Counted from the first letter of the stretch, positions 43,893 through 51,750 are shown. The stretch: DNA of 53,636 nt from an uncultured Lachnospiraceae bacterium (GCA_947648875.1 CANSPM010000028.1:1-53636); one strand, 5' to 3'. The notes: generated by a model not told the origin, from the letters alone. Program-made: numbers and translations.

Positions 43893-45092
43893 TAGCAGTC
43901 TCTCCAATTTTTCTAAAAGTTCTACCATATCCGTCAGGAGATAAAGTTGCTCTGTCCACTGTAGATCGGCTTTCCCAAGACTCTGGTATAACCTGGCGCA
44001 GGAATCTTTCATCTCTTCCGAGAGTGGGGACAGCCTTTCATATTGCGTTGCAATATCCCTGATCTGATCCATCAATCGACTGGTATTTTCCCGCTGCTCC
44101 TCCGAACAGCCTGTCCCGCTTACATAAATCTTTGCATATACTTTCAGGCTTTCGGCTTTCGCATTGGAAATTCTCTCCAACAGATTCCCCCGGGCCTGCT
44201 CTGTTTCATTGTCCAGTTCCGCTTTCCGCAAAAGCATTTCCGCGTTTGAACGCTCCTCATTATTTAAAATGCGCTCTGAAAGATTATACATTTCTTCTAT
44301 GAAAATGGCATGGCAATCAAGAGATTCCGCCTCACATAAAATGCTTTCCAGTTTCTGCCATAGAAATCCCAGATTTCTTAAGGCATCCAGCATCTCGCGC
44401 ACGATAAAAAACTGTGTTCGGATTCTCTCGGCAAAACGCTTGTTCACACTATCGGGTGAACTATTCACTCTTACTAAAAACTCATCCACAAAACCGATTC
44501 TGTATTTTCGAGCAAAGCGCAGAGAAAACTCATAATCTTCATAAGATTTTAGAGCCTCCTGAAAACCGTTTTCCTCCAAAAACAACTCTGTCTTCACTAC
44601 CATTGTCTGTGTACTGATTAAAGGTGATAACAGGAGACGCGTAAACAGATCACCGCATTTTTCCTCATAGGGGATATGGGGAGAAGGAACATACCCCAAT
44701 AATTCCCCATCCCGATATTTTTCGAAAGCGCAATACACCAGAGTAACTTCCCCGCTCTCCTGTAGAAGTTTCATCTGTTTTTCCAGCTTATCCGGCATCC
44801 ATTCGTCATCACTGTCCTGAAAAGCCAGATACTCTCCCAAAGCCAGTCTGGCCCCCATGTTTCTTGCCGCAGAAGGTCCCATATTGCCGCCGCTCCGCTT
44901 ATATCTGATCCTCTGATCCGCGATACTCTGTACATATTCTTCCGTCCCGTCATCCGAACCGTCATCCACAACGATAATCTCCAGATTGTCATAAGTCTGA
45001 TTTAAAACACTGTATATGGCGACAGGCAGGGATGCTATTCGGTTATAAGTAGGAATCACGACGCTGACCAACGGTCTCTTCCCATTATTCAT
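43887..45092 (-). CDS. GT2 glycosyltransferase with helical C-terminus
   Basis: Residues 1-215 are a family 2 domain very similar to that of the 675-2426 gene: VSVVIPTYNRIASL, VVDDGSDDGT, SAARNMGARLALGEY and FQDSDDEWMPDKLEKQM. The remaining 185 residues are helical and end at LVELLEKLERL-like sequence (MVELLEKLERLLS), exactly where the longer paralogue continues into its Cys/methyltransferase module. It overlaps the CgeB-like gene upstream by eight bases. Cytoplasmic sugar transfer is expected. Confidence 0.83.
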   Translation of the reverse strand: MNNGKRPLVSVVIPTYNRIASLPVAIYSVLNQTYDNLEIIVVDDGSDDGTEEYVQSIADQRIRYKRSGGNMGPSAARNMGARLALGEYLAFQDSDDEWMPDKLEKQMKLLQESGEVTLVYCAFEKYRDGELLGYVPSPHIPYEEKCGDLFTRLLLSPLISTQTMVVKTELFLEENGFQEALKSYEDYEFSLRFARKYRIGFVDEFLVRVNSSPDSVNKRFAERIRTQFFIVREMLDALRNLGFLWQKLESILCEAESLDCHAIFIEEMYNLSERILNNEERSNAEMLLRKAELDNETEQARGNLLERISNAKAESLKVYAKIYVSGTGCSEEQRENTSRLMDQIRDIATQYERLSPLSEEMKDSCARLYQSLGKADLQWTEQLYLLTDMVELLEKLERLLS

Positions 45093-46263
45093 TTCCGTCC
45101 CTCTCTACAGCTTCCAGGATATAGGCCAGCCTGTCTCTCATGCAGAACTGTTTCCGCACCTTCTCATAGCCTGCCCTTGCAATGGCGGCACGTTCGTCAT
45201 CATGCTCCAGATACCAGTCCACCTTTTGGGCCAGATCTTCCATATCCGTGTACATTACGAGTTCTCTTCCGTCCACAAAAAATTCCGCTATTTCCTGTTG
45301 GTAATTGGCAAGACAGAATCCCCCACAGGCCAAAATATCCAATACGCGCTGAGAAATCCCTGTCTCAATGGTTTTGGAAGTGATCTGTAGATTGATCTTG
45401 CTGTTATGAAATACCAGAGGCATCTCCTTCTGGTAGTCCACAGACCCACACAGCTTAATGTTATCCCCGGCCTCAAAGGGAGATTTTGTATATAAGTGAA
45501 GCGTATGTTTTCTGGTAAGCCGCTCTATAACCCGGACGCGCTCCTTCTGGGATATTTCCCAGTTTACCAGATCGGCCACAAGCTGTATGGGATTGTCAAA
45601 ATATAAGTCATTGAGCAGCAGATCGGCCTTCCGCAAAATATCCCGGGCAATCGCTTCATCAAGCATCTCTTTGACAAAATTATATCCGTATACGCGGATC
45701 TGTGCCTCCTCAATGCCTTGAAGATATCCTTTTACATAGGCCGGAATACCCTCCGCCTGTAGCCATTTCTCCTTCTCGTTGTACAGACTGCCCACAAAGG
45801 AAATGTCCGCAGCATAATCTGATATGCCTGCCTTTTCCTCCCTGATGCTCGCCTCAAAAACGCCCACATCCACTGCCAGCGGAAGATGGAACACTTTTGC
45901 GCATCCCTGCCTGATCAATTGTTCCGCATAGGCTCTGTCAAAAAAGAACAGGTAGTTATTGGGGTATAATGTAGTCTTGGAAAGCAGCGTATGCTGTGGG
46001 CAGTCGTATATCCATGCCACATAGGGCACCTCACATATTTTACCGCAGGAAGCGAGCAAAGGTAAATAATCTATAGAAAATATCATATGAATATTCTCTG
46101 CCTGGATACAGCTTATCACCTTCATGACAAATGCCGCGTCCGCGTGATAATCCTCAAATTTCTCGCCAAATACTACACAATGGTATCCCATTTCCTCTAA
46201 ATTGGAAACCAGAAACGGCTCCGTGTATGCATGCCACTTATAAAGCAATATATTCTTTATCAT
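45085..46263 (-). CDS. CgeB/DUF3880-like glycosyltransferase
   Basis: A 392-residue paralogue of the genes at 25857 and 46471. Landmarks are VAWIYDCPQHTLLSKT and YLFFFDRAY in the N-terminal half, and INLQITSKTIETGISQRV with LACGGFCLANYQ in the C-terminal donor half. AAGGAA precedes the ATG. It diverges from the paralogue at 46471; about 200 bases lie between the two starts. Confidence 0.77.
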   Translation of the reverse strand: MIKNILLYKWHAYTEPFLVSNLEEMGYHCVVFGEKFEDYHADAAFVMKVISCIQAENIHMIFSIDYLPLLASCGKICEVPYVAWIYDCPQHTLLSKTTLYPNNYLFFFDRAYAEQLIRQGCAKVFHLPLAVDVGVFEASIREEKAGISDYAADISFVGSLYNEKEKWLQAEGIPAYVKGYLQGIEEAQIRVYGYNFVKEMLDEAIARDILRKADLLLNDLYFDNPIQLVADLVNWEISQKERVRVIERLTRKHTLHLYTKSPFEAGDNIKLCGSVDYQKEMPLVFHNSKINLQITSKTIETGISQRVLDILACGGFCLANYQQEIAEFFVDGRELVMYTDMEDLAQKVDWYLEHDDERAAIARAGYEKVRKQFCMRDRLAYILEAVERDGNE

Positions 46264-46407
46264 GGTTGTTATTCCTTATATAATTTCTGACCATGTCTCC
46301 CTTACGACATCTTACCGTGATCAGTCGACCTCCGTGTGTGCCGTCTTTCGCTTGGGTCTCCTGCCACTTATTATATCAAAGCGCGCAGACTCTTACCACT
46401 AATTTTC

Positions 46408-46436
46408 TTTTCAACTGTGAGAATATGTGTTATACT
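46408..46436 (+). promoter_or_regulatory. Sigma-A promoter for the CgeB-like gene at 46471
   Basis: TTTTCA (46408-46413) and TATACT (46431-46436) are exactly 17 bases apart, matching the consensus at four and five positions. The transcript would begin about 28 bases before the ATG. Confidence 0.55.
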
Positions 46437-46470
46437 TTATGAAAATATGTTTGACACGGGGTTATATAAC

Positions 46471-47637
46471 ATGAACATCTTATTACATGATTTCGGTTCC
46501 TATATTCAACCGGATCTCATGTCCTGTTTAACTGAAATGGGACATCATTGTAAGAATCTTATCTATCCGCTGCCCAATCCGCTGGAAGACGCCTATTATG
46601 AGAGATATATTACCGCCCATTTAGAAGCCGGGCAGTATGACTGTGTGATCAGTACCAACTTCCAACCCCTTCTGGCTAAGATTTGCTATCGTCACAACAC
46701 GAAGTACCTGGCATGGTCTTATGACTGTCCTCTGCCAAGGGATTGTATGGAATATTATGCCTTTCCCACAAATTATGTCTTTCTCTTTGACCGCATGGAA
46801 GTGGAGAATTTCCGCAATATGGGACTGACAAATATACATCATCTTCCGCTGGCCGTAAATACCAGACGTCTTTCCTCCATCAAAATCACCGAAGCAGACA
46901 GAAAACGCTTTACCTGTGACCTTTCTTTCGTGGGAAGATTCTACCAGTCTCAGTTGAATAAAATTCTGTCTTCTCAGGATGAATATACCATTGGCTACAT
47001 CAAGGCCCTCACAGATGCGCAATTAAGATTTTCAGAGTTTCCGTTGCTGGACGATATCATCGACGATGCGCTGCTTAATCGAATTAATGACTGTCTGACA
47101 GAGAAAGGCATTGTCTTTCACAGCGATCAGGAACCTGGCATCAGCAAAGCCGCGCTGCTACTCTGTATGAACTACCAGATCACCCACAATGAACGAATTA
47201 TTTTGCTTCGCCTGATGAATCGGTTTTGCAAGGTACATTTATACTCCAGCGAAATTATAGAACAATTATCTGAAGTGCCCTTTAATGGACCCGTCACCTA
47301 TTCTACAGAGATGCCCAAGGTATTCCGGCTCAGCCGCATCAATCTATGCCCCACCATGCGCACTATCCACTCCGGCATTCCTCTGCGCGCTTTGGACATA
47401 ATGGGTTCCGGGGGCTTCATCCTCTGCAATCCACAGCCGGAACTGATGGATTATTTTCGCCCTGACTGCGATATTGTATGTTATAACAACATGGAAGACG
47501 CCGCTGAAAAGGCCAGGTTTTATCTTGCGCGCGAGGAAGCGCGAACCAAGATCCAGCAAAACGCTTATACTGTGATACAAAAGAATTTCACTTATCCGCA
47601 AAGAATAACATCTATGTTTCAGATCGCCGGTTTATAG
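46471..47637 (+). CDS. CgeB/DUF3880-like glycosyltransferase
   Basis: A 388-residue GT-B-type protein. LAWSYDCPLPRD and YVFLFDRMEVENF mark the N-terminal half; SRINLCPTMRTIHSGIP and RALDIMGSGGFILCN mark the donor half. It is closer to the gene at 25857 than to its neighbour at 45085. The ATG at 46471 is chosen because the promoter lies between it and the earlier in-frame ATG at 46336; GGGG is 10 bases upstream. Its stop overlaps that of the gene at 47632 by six bases. Confidence 0.78.
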   Translation: MNILLHDFGSYIQPDLMSCLTEMGHHCKNLIYPLPNPLEDAYYERYITAHLEAGQYDCVISTNFQPLLAKICYRHNTKYLAWSYDCPLPRDCMEYYAFPTNYVFLFDRMEVENFRNMGLTNIHHLPLAVNTRRLSSIKITEADRKRFTCDLSFVGRFYQSQLNKILSSQDEYTIGYIKALTDAQLRFSEFPLLDDIIDDALLNRINDCLTEKGIVFHSDQEPGISKAALLLCMNYQITHNERIILLRLMNRFCKVHLYSSEIIEQLSEVPFNGPVTYSTEMPKVFRLSRINLCPTMRTIHSGIPLRALDIMGSGGFILCNPQPELMDYFRPDCDIVCYNNMEDAAEKARFYLAREEARTKIQQNAYTVIQKNFTYPQRITSMFQIAGL

Positions 47638-48153
47638 CACAACCGGTTTCTTTATAAACGCAAAAATTTTCAGAAGCATTTCCCGAAGATTGGCGTAATT
47701 AGCCATCTTTTCCACTTCTGTGAGATGTTCTGCCATATAGAGTGTGGGAATCCTGTCCATATAAGGAAGCAGGGGATATTTCGTCTTCCAGTCCGAAAAA
47801 AGAGCATTACTATCAGTGATAAAAAAGCACTGAATCCCATATTCTTTGCGCAAAAACAAATCATAATGTGGCAAATTACCCATTAAGATATGAATCTGCA
47901 TTGTAGCAAGAGTATTGAAACGCACTCGTTCCAACAGATCACACCATGAGAATCCAGTCATGGCAAAGGTCACAAGAAAATCTTCTTCCAGTGCCGCCAG
48001 TTCATTCATATATATGTCTGGAGATTTCTGCTCCTCAACCAGCAATTCCATTGCTTCGTATCCCTGCTCCTCCCATATGTTCCGAAAAATCAGGAGATTC
48101 TCCCGCATTATCATTTCCAGCATTTTATCACAGAGAAAGACGACTTTTTTCAT
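47632..48153 (-). CDS. Short glycosyltransferase-like protein downstream of flagellin
   Basis: A 173-residue protein (MKKVVFLCDKMLEM at the start, GGAG six bases upstream). The middle (FLVTFAMTGFSWCDLL, then MQIHILMGNLPHYDLFL) resembles the N-terminal half of CgeB/DUF3880 glycosyltransferases, but the C-terminal donor half is absent. It may be a remnant, a partner subunit or an unrelated small protein. A much longer frame to 48420 runs backwards into flagellin and is rejected. It follows flagellin and its hairpin, so it is probably expressed by read-through from the flagellin promoters. Confidence 0.6.
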   Translation of the reverse strand: MKKVVFLCDKMLEMIMRENLLIFRNIWEEQGYEAMELLVEEQKSPDIYMNELAALEEDFLVTFAMTGFSWCDLLERVRFNTLATMQIHILMGNLPHYDLFLRKEYGIQCFFITDSNALFSDWKTKYPLLPYMDRIPTLYMAEHLTEVEKMANYANLREMLLKIFAFIKKPVVL

Positions 48154-48167
48154 AAAAATCTCCGAAA

Positions 48168-48195
48168 ATAAGGGCTGACCGAAGTCAGCCCTTAT
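48168..48195 (-). terminator. Strong hairpin after flagellin (terminator or attenuator)
   Basis: A perfect 12-base stem (ATAAGGGCTGAC with its complement) and a four-base loop lie 16 bases after the flagellin stop. On the minus strand it is followed by a T-rich but interrupted stretch that leads straight into the ribosome binding site of the 47632 gene. Most flagellin transcripts should end here, with some read-through. Confidence 0.75.
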
Positions 48196-48211
48196 GGTAG
48201 TATTGTGTTGA

Positions 48212-49033
48212 TTACTGAAGTAAGGACAGTACACCCTGATTAGCCTGGTTAGACTGTGCCAACATAGCCTGACCTGCCTGAGCCAGAATATTGTTGTTGG
48301 AGTACTTAACCATCTCAGATGCCATATCGGTATCACGGATCTGGGACTCAGCTGCTGTGGTGTTCTCAACAACGTTATCCAAGTTCGCAATGGTGTGCTC
48401 CAGACGATTCTGCACTGCACCGAGGTCTGCGCGCTGCTCGTTCAAAGACTTGATAGCATTCTTAACGGAGTCGATAGCTGCCTTAGCGCCAGTCTGGCTG
48501 GAGCAGCTAACAGCGTTAACACCCAAACCAGTAGCATTCATCTTGCTGATCTTCAGTGTGATCTGATTGTCAGTAGAGTTCTCAGCACCTACCTGAAGAG
48601 CTACACCTGCAGACATCTCGCCGTTTAACAGCTTTCTCTCATTGAAAGTAGATGTCGTAGCTACACGGTCGATCTCAGAAATCAGGTTGTTAACTTCCTT
48701 CTGGATGTAAGACTGATCCTCAGTCTGGTTCGTGCCGTTAGCAGCCTTAACTGCCAGCTCGTTCATTCTCTGCAGCATGTCATGAACTTCGTTCAGAGCA
48801 CCTTCAGCCGTCTGTACGCAAGAGATACCATCCTGTGCATTAGCGGAAGCCTGGGTCAGACCTCTCACCTGACGTCTCATCTTCTCGCTGATAGCCAAGC
48901 CAGCAGCATCATCAGCTGCACGGTTGATCTTGTAACCAGAAGACAGTTTCTCAGTGGACTTGGACTGGCTGGATGCGGTTAAGCCCAGCATTCTGTTAGA
49001 GTTTACTGCACGTAAGTTGTGTTGTACTACCAT
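48212..49033 (-). CDS. hag: Flagellin
   Basis: A 273-residue flagellin with both conserved ends: VVQHNLRAVNSNRMLGL, then STEKLSSGYKINRAADDAAG at the N-terminus, and NIANLD-like TIANLDNVVENTTAAESQI, then DTDMASEMVKYSNNNIL and SNQANQGVLSLLQ at the C-terminus. It is close to the minimal size: the central region (about 150-190) is short and serine/threonine-bearing, the probable glycosylation zone. Flagellin is exported unfolded through the flagellar apparatus and polymerises into the filament. GGAGGA lies seven bases before the ATG. Two sigma-D promoters and a CsrA-like hairpin precede it. Confidence 0.96.
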   Translation of the reverse strand: MVVQHNLRAVNSNRMLGLTASSQSKSTEKLSSGYKINRAADDAAGLAISEKMRRQVRGLTQASANAQDGISCVQTAEGALNEVHDMLQRMNELAVKAANGTNQTEDQSYIQKEVNNLISEIDRVATTSTFNERKLLNGEMSAGVALQVGAENSTDNQITLKISKMNATGLGVNAVSCSSQTGAKAAIDSVKNAIKSLNEQRADLGAVQNRLEHTIANLDNVVENTTAAESQIRDTDMASEMVKYSNNNILAQAGQAMLAQSNQANQGVLSLLQ

Positions 49034-49058
49034 GATATATTCCTCCTTGAATTTTGAA

Positions 49059-49074
49059 GTCGCTTCCTTGCGAC
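49059..49074 (-). promoter_or_regulatory. CsrA-type hairpin in the flagellin leader
   Basis: On the transcript a five-base perfect stem (GTCGC/GCGAC) presents the loop AAGGAA, which contains the A-N-GGA core recognised by CsrA. It ends 12 bases before the GGAGGA ribosome binding site, whose AAGGAGG is itself a second ANGGA. Bacillus hag mRNA is repressed by CsrA at two such sites; the same logic is inferred here. Confidence 0.5.
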
Positions 49075-49220
49075 CGAGTTTTTGCTTGCCGTTCCTTCGA
49101 TTCGCACTTATCGCTCTCCCGGCAAATGTTACTGCAATCTTTCTCTGATTGTGCGGATCAGATCCGGATTACGTTGAGGGTAAGCATTGAACTTTCGTCC
49201 ATTTGCTTTACTTGTTATGT

Positions 49221-49247
49221 ATATCGGTGAGTTCATGGAAAACTTTA
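49221..49247 (-). promoter_or_regulatory. Proximal sigma-D (SigD/FliA) promoter of flagellin
   Basis: On the minus strand CTAAAG and CCGATATA are separated so that 16 bases lie between TAAA (49244-49247) and CCGATAT (49221-49227), the flagellar sigma-factor pattern. The leader would be about 180 bases. Confidence 0.8.
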
Positions 49248-49323
49248 GGGGCGAATTTAGATTTTCATCTAATTTTTTTAATTTTATTTCTCCCCTGCGC
49301 TGTCCACTCTTCCGATATACTAT

Positions 49324-49350
49324 ATATCGGTGGCTGTAAAAAAAACTTTA
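49324..49350 (-). promoter_or_regulatory. Distal sigma-D promoter of flagellin
   Basis: A second TAAA (49347-49350) and CCGATAT (49324-49330) with the same 16-base spacing lie about 100 bases upstream of the first. The spacer contains a run of eight T. The -35 overlaps the last codons of the XRE gene at 49348. Confidence 0.75.
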
Positions 49351-49845
49351 GGGAGAGATCATATATTTTTCTTCCGGTAAGGATTTTAATTGAAGTATCT
49401 CCTGAGCCTGCTCGGCCATAGTTTGTTTCTGCCGCTCAATCGTGTGTTTCTGCCGCTGGAGCTGCGCCATCAGTCTGCTGATCGCCTCCTCCTTCTCCGG
49501 CATGGCCTCACAGATTTTAATCATATCCAGATATTTTGACACGCTCTGACGGCTGACCTGAGACAACTCCAGCATGGAGTTCAGCACACTGCCCACTGTA
49601 TATTCGTCTGACAGTCTGATGTTCAGGCTGTCAATGGGCATAGAGTTGGAGGTGAGCCCTAAAAGATAGTCTGCGGACACATGAAAGAAATCCGCAATCC
49701 TGCACAGTGTATTCAGATCCGGGCAATGTACGCCGTTCTCATAATTAGATATGGTGCCAATAGACACAGCGAGATACTCTGCCAGTTGTTTCTGGTAGAT
49801 TCCCCGTTCCGTTCTCAGTTGAAACAGTATATCTCCAAAATTCAT
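49348..49845 (-). CDS. XRE-family transcriptional regulator
   Basis: The first 60 residues are a helix-turn-helix domain: FGDILFQLRTERGIYQKQLA, then SIGTISNYENGVHCPDL. A middle helical part is followed by a coiled coil (RQKHTIERQKQTMAEQAQEI). It is a paralogue of the gene at 50039. It sits immediately upstream of flagellin, its end overlaps the distal flagellin promoter, and it has its own sigma-A promoter. It may regulate itself, its twin or motility genes; the target is not visible from sequence. Confidence 0.88.
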   Translation of the reverse strand: MNFGDILFQLRTERGIYQKQLAEYLAVSIGTISNYENGVHCPDLNTLCRIADFFHVSADYLLGLTSNSMPIDSLNIRLSDEYTVGSVLNSMLELSQVSRQSVSKYLDMIKICEAMPEKEEAISRLMAQLQRQKHTIERQKQTMAEQAQEILQLKSLPEEKYMISP

Positions 49846-49880
49846 ATTGTGATTCTCCCCTACTTGAATATCTGTACAAC

Positions 49881-49909
49881 ACTATATTATATATTCTAGA
49901 TACTATCAA
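49881..49909 (-). promoter_or_regulatory. Sigma-A promoter of the XRE gene at 49348
   Basis: TTGATA (49904-49909) and TATAGT (49881-49886) are separated by 17 bases. The spacer begins GTATCTAGAATATA, which closely matches the spacer of the twin promoter at 50593 and may hold a shared operator. Confidence 0.65.
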
Positions 49910-50003
49910 CCGCTTTTTTGACTTATTTTGTAATTTTTTTTATTTTATTGCACTTAAGGCGACAAAAAAACTCTGACAATTCATTATTCAGGAATTTTCA
50001 AGC

Positions 50004-50037
50004 GGCAAAAATCAGGGGGAGTGAATCAAATTTTGCC
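50004..50037 (-). terminator. Weak hairpin after the XRE gene at 50039
   Basis: A seven-base stem (GGCAAAA/TTTTGCC) with a 20-base loop lies directly after the stop codon. A run of seven T follows only about 40 bases later, so terminator activity is doubtful. Confidence 0.3.
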
Positions 50038-50038
50038 C

Positions 50039-50542
50039 TCAGACATTTTGCAGCACATCCTGCGCTTGAAGCTCCTCCACTGTCTGGAGACGCAATATTT
50101 CTTTCAGTCGGTCGATTTCCTGGGTCTGCCACTCAATGGTTTGGTTCTGCTGCTCAATGGTTTGTCTCTGCCTGTTGATAATCTGGTTTTTCCTGGGCAT
50201 ATCCTCACAGATCCTGACCATAGTCAGATAATTGAGCATCTGCTGGCGGCCGGGCTGTGATAAATTCTGCATGGTATTCAGCGCGCTCCCGATAGTATGT
50301 CCTTCGGTCATGGGTACGTTCAGCTTCTCCATGGATGTGGCGTTCTCCGTGAGTTCCAGCATAAAATCCGTGGTCACGTTAAAATATCCCGCCAGCTTGC
50401 ACAATGTCTCCAGATCCGGGCTGTGTACGCCATTTTCATAGTTGGAAATGGTTCCCACTGATACAGATAAAAACTCCGCTATCTCCTTTTGATAGATTCC
50501 TCTTTCGCTCCTTAGTTGAAACAGTTTATCTCCAAAACTCAT
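50039..50542 (-). CDS. XRE-family transcriptional regulator (paralogue)
   Basis: A 167-residue twin of the gene at 49348: FGDKLFQLRSERGIYQKEIA, then SVGTISNYENGVHSPDL form the DNA-binding domain, with nearly identical recognition-helix residues. The C-terminus is a coiled coil with repeated Q-T-I-E (RQRQTIEQQNQTIEWQ). The duplicated pair could form hetero-oligomers or compete for the same operators. It has an equivalent promoter upstream. Confidence 0.88.
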   Translation of the reverse strand: MSFGDKLFQLRSERGIYQKEIAEFLSVSVGTISNYENGVHSPDLETLCKLAGYFNVTTDFMLELTENATSMEKLNVPMTEGHTIGSALNTMQNLSQPGRQQMLNYLTMVRICEDMPRKNQIINRQRQTIEQQNQTIEWQTQEIDRLKEILRLQTVEELQAQDVLQNV

Positions 50543-50592
50543 ACAATTGTTCTCCTACATATTTCTTTCTTCTGTCACCAATCCTTTTGAAT

Positions 50593-50621
50593 ATTATAAT
50601 TTATATAGTAGATATTATCAA
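50593..50621 (-). promoter_or_regulatory. Sigma-A promoter of the XRE gene at 50039
   Basis: TTGATA (50616-50621) and a perfect TATAAT (50593-50598) are separated by 17 bases. Spacer start ATATCTACTATATA parallels the twin promoter at 49881. Confidence 0.7.
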
Positions 50622-50719
50622 TACATTTTTTGTAAAAATTTGTATATTACTGTAGAAAAATGACGATATTTTTCTCGAACCATTTTCTCTATGGCATCGC
50701 GAATCTATAAATGCCTTTT

Positions 50720-50884
50720 TCACCATTTATAAGAAGGCCATCTCCGCTCACATAAGGCCACAGACAAAACTCCGCAGGTAAGCCTGCGGAATTTCTTTTC
50801 GTTAGCTGTACGCTGTTTTGCCTGTTCCATTGCCTGCAATGCTTTTTCTAAGCTCCTGCTTGCTTCGTTCTTGTTCTCAATCAT
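50720..50884 (-). CDS. Possible small ORF in mobile-element debris
   Basis: A 54-codon frame starts at an ATG preceded by GAGGA and begins MIENKNEASRSLEKALQAME, a helical charged peptide. Just upstream, in another frame, a fragment ending QERLKQHRKNEEK overlaps its start as ATGA, as in compact mobile-element operons. The frame runs through the hairpin at 50771, so the tail is probably not native. Function unknown; likely a remnant. Confidence 0.25.
   Translation of the reverse strand: MIENKNEASRSLEKALQAMEQAKQRTANEKKFRRLTCGVLSVALCERRWPSYKW
50771..50790. terminator. Hairpin TCCGCAGG/CCTGCGGA, copy 1
   Basis: A perfect eight-base stem with a TAAG loop, preceded by AAAAC on one side and followed by ATTTCTTTT on the other, so it could terminate in both directions. 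An almost identical hairpin occurs at 52696. Around it (50622-51084) I see only this, the small ORF and the hairpin at 50934. Confidence 0.55.
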
Positions 50885-50933
50885 TTTTCCTCATTCTTTC
50901 GGTGCTGTTTCAGTCGTTCTTGAAAATAAAAAA

Positions 50934-50966
50934 GGTAGCTGATTGTCTGTTAAGATAACCGCTACC
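50934..50966 (-). terminator. Intrinsic terminator downstream of the Imm1-like gene
   Basis: A six-base outer stem (GGTAGC/GCTACC) closes a 33-base hairpin. On the minus strand it is followed directly by TTTTTTATTTT. It lies about 120 bases after the stop of the gene at 51085. Confidence 0.6.
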
Positions 50967-51084
50967 CAAGGGTAAACAAAATTCCGTTTTTTAACATCTT
51001 ATATAATTGTGTTGTGATCATATCAAGCAAAATCACTTTTTCTAAATGCTTTTTTACATGGTGCATAGAAAACTTTATGCTATT

Positions 51085-51549
51085 TTATCTATTTGTAAGC
51101 CACTCCATGTTGGGATATGGTTCTCCTGTTCTAATAAACCATTCCACACATTTAGCAGCCATCTCCAAGTCATGCATAGTGTTTCTTTTCATGATAACTG
51201 ACTGCCTATCACTGCATAGAATCGGAGCTTCCTCATTAGAATTAAGATAATCCACATTGACAGAGGAATAGTAAAGGTCTTCTTCCTCATCGCATATCTG
51301 CACAAAGATCCACCCCTCATCACTCTCCAATTGAAAAAATTTGATTCCAATATCCCCCTCTGAATCTAAAGAAAGAAACACGCTTTTATAAGTGTTGTTA
51401 CGGATATTATTTATTATGCTTTGTATTCCGGCTTCCGAAATATCATTTATTCTGTCTTTTTCATCTGTGCTAAAACTTTTACTGGCATATTTAATGCAAA
51501 TACCAGTGGGCATAGTTTCCGGCAACTCTTTTTTAGGAATAATATGCAT
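51085..51549 (-). CDS. Imm1-like immunity protein candidate
   Basis: A 154-residue acidic, soluble protein. The C-terminus (AAKCVEWFIRTGEPYPNMEW) resembles the F-x2-TG-x-x-P-x2-W ending of Imm1-family immunity proteins that neutralise deaminase or nuclease toxins of contact-dependent systems. The middle is a mixed strand region (VFLSLDSEGDIGIKFFQL). The ATG at 51549 has GGAGG seven bases upstream, and the preceding promoter excludes the longer frame to 51618. No toxin gene is adjacent, so it would be an orphan immunity gene. Family call is tentative. Confidence 0.6.
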   Translation of the reverse strand: MHIIPKKELPETMPTGICIKYASKSFSTDEKDRINDISEAGIQSIINNIRNNTYKSVFLSLDSEGDIGIKFFQLESDEGWIFVQICDEEEDLYYSSVNVDYLNSNEEAPILCSDRQSVIMKRNTMHDLEMAAKCVEWFIRTGEPYPNMEWLTNR

Positions 51550-51598
51550 TACTTTTCCTCCATCTGTTGAATTGGTGAACTGTCTATTAATAGATACT

Positions 51599-51607
51599 AT
51601 TATAGCA
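51599..51607 (-). promoter_or_regulatory. Extended -10 promoter of the Imm1-like gene
   Basis: On the minus strand TGC-TATAAT forms an extended -10 element, giving a leader of about 43 bases. The -35 (TGGAAT, 17 bases away) matches poorly. Confidence 0.5.
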
Positions 51608-51750
51608 CAACCATACACATTATTCCATTAAATATTTCTCAAACTTTTTATGACGTATACTTTCCAAAAACTTGATTTTTAAAGCGTTGCGGATATAAGA
51701 AACAGGAGCGTAAGGGGTTTTATCCTGTTTTGTTGTGTCACAGATAGAAA

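Noticed and set aside
47632..48420. 262-residue frame extending the gene at 47632 upstream into flagellin
   Set aside because: The extra 89 residues lie antisense-free but out of frame inside the flagellin coding region, and the ATG at 48153 has a proper ribosome binding site after the hairpin.
49312..49330. Palindrome CCGATATA...TATATCGG as a divergent sigma-D promoter towards the plus strand
   Set aside because: No TAAA lies about 16 bases upstream on the plus strand, and no plus-strand gene follows.
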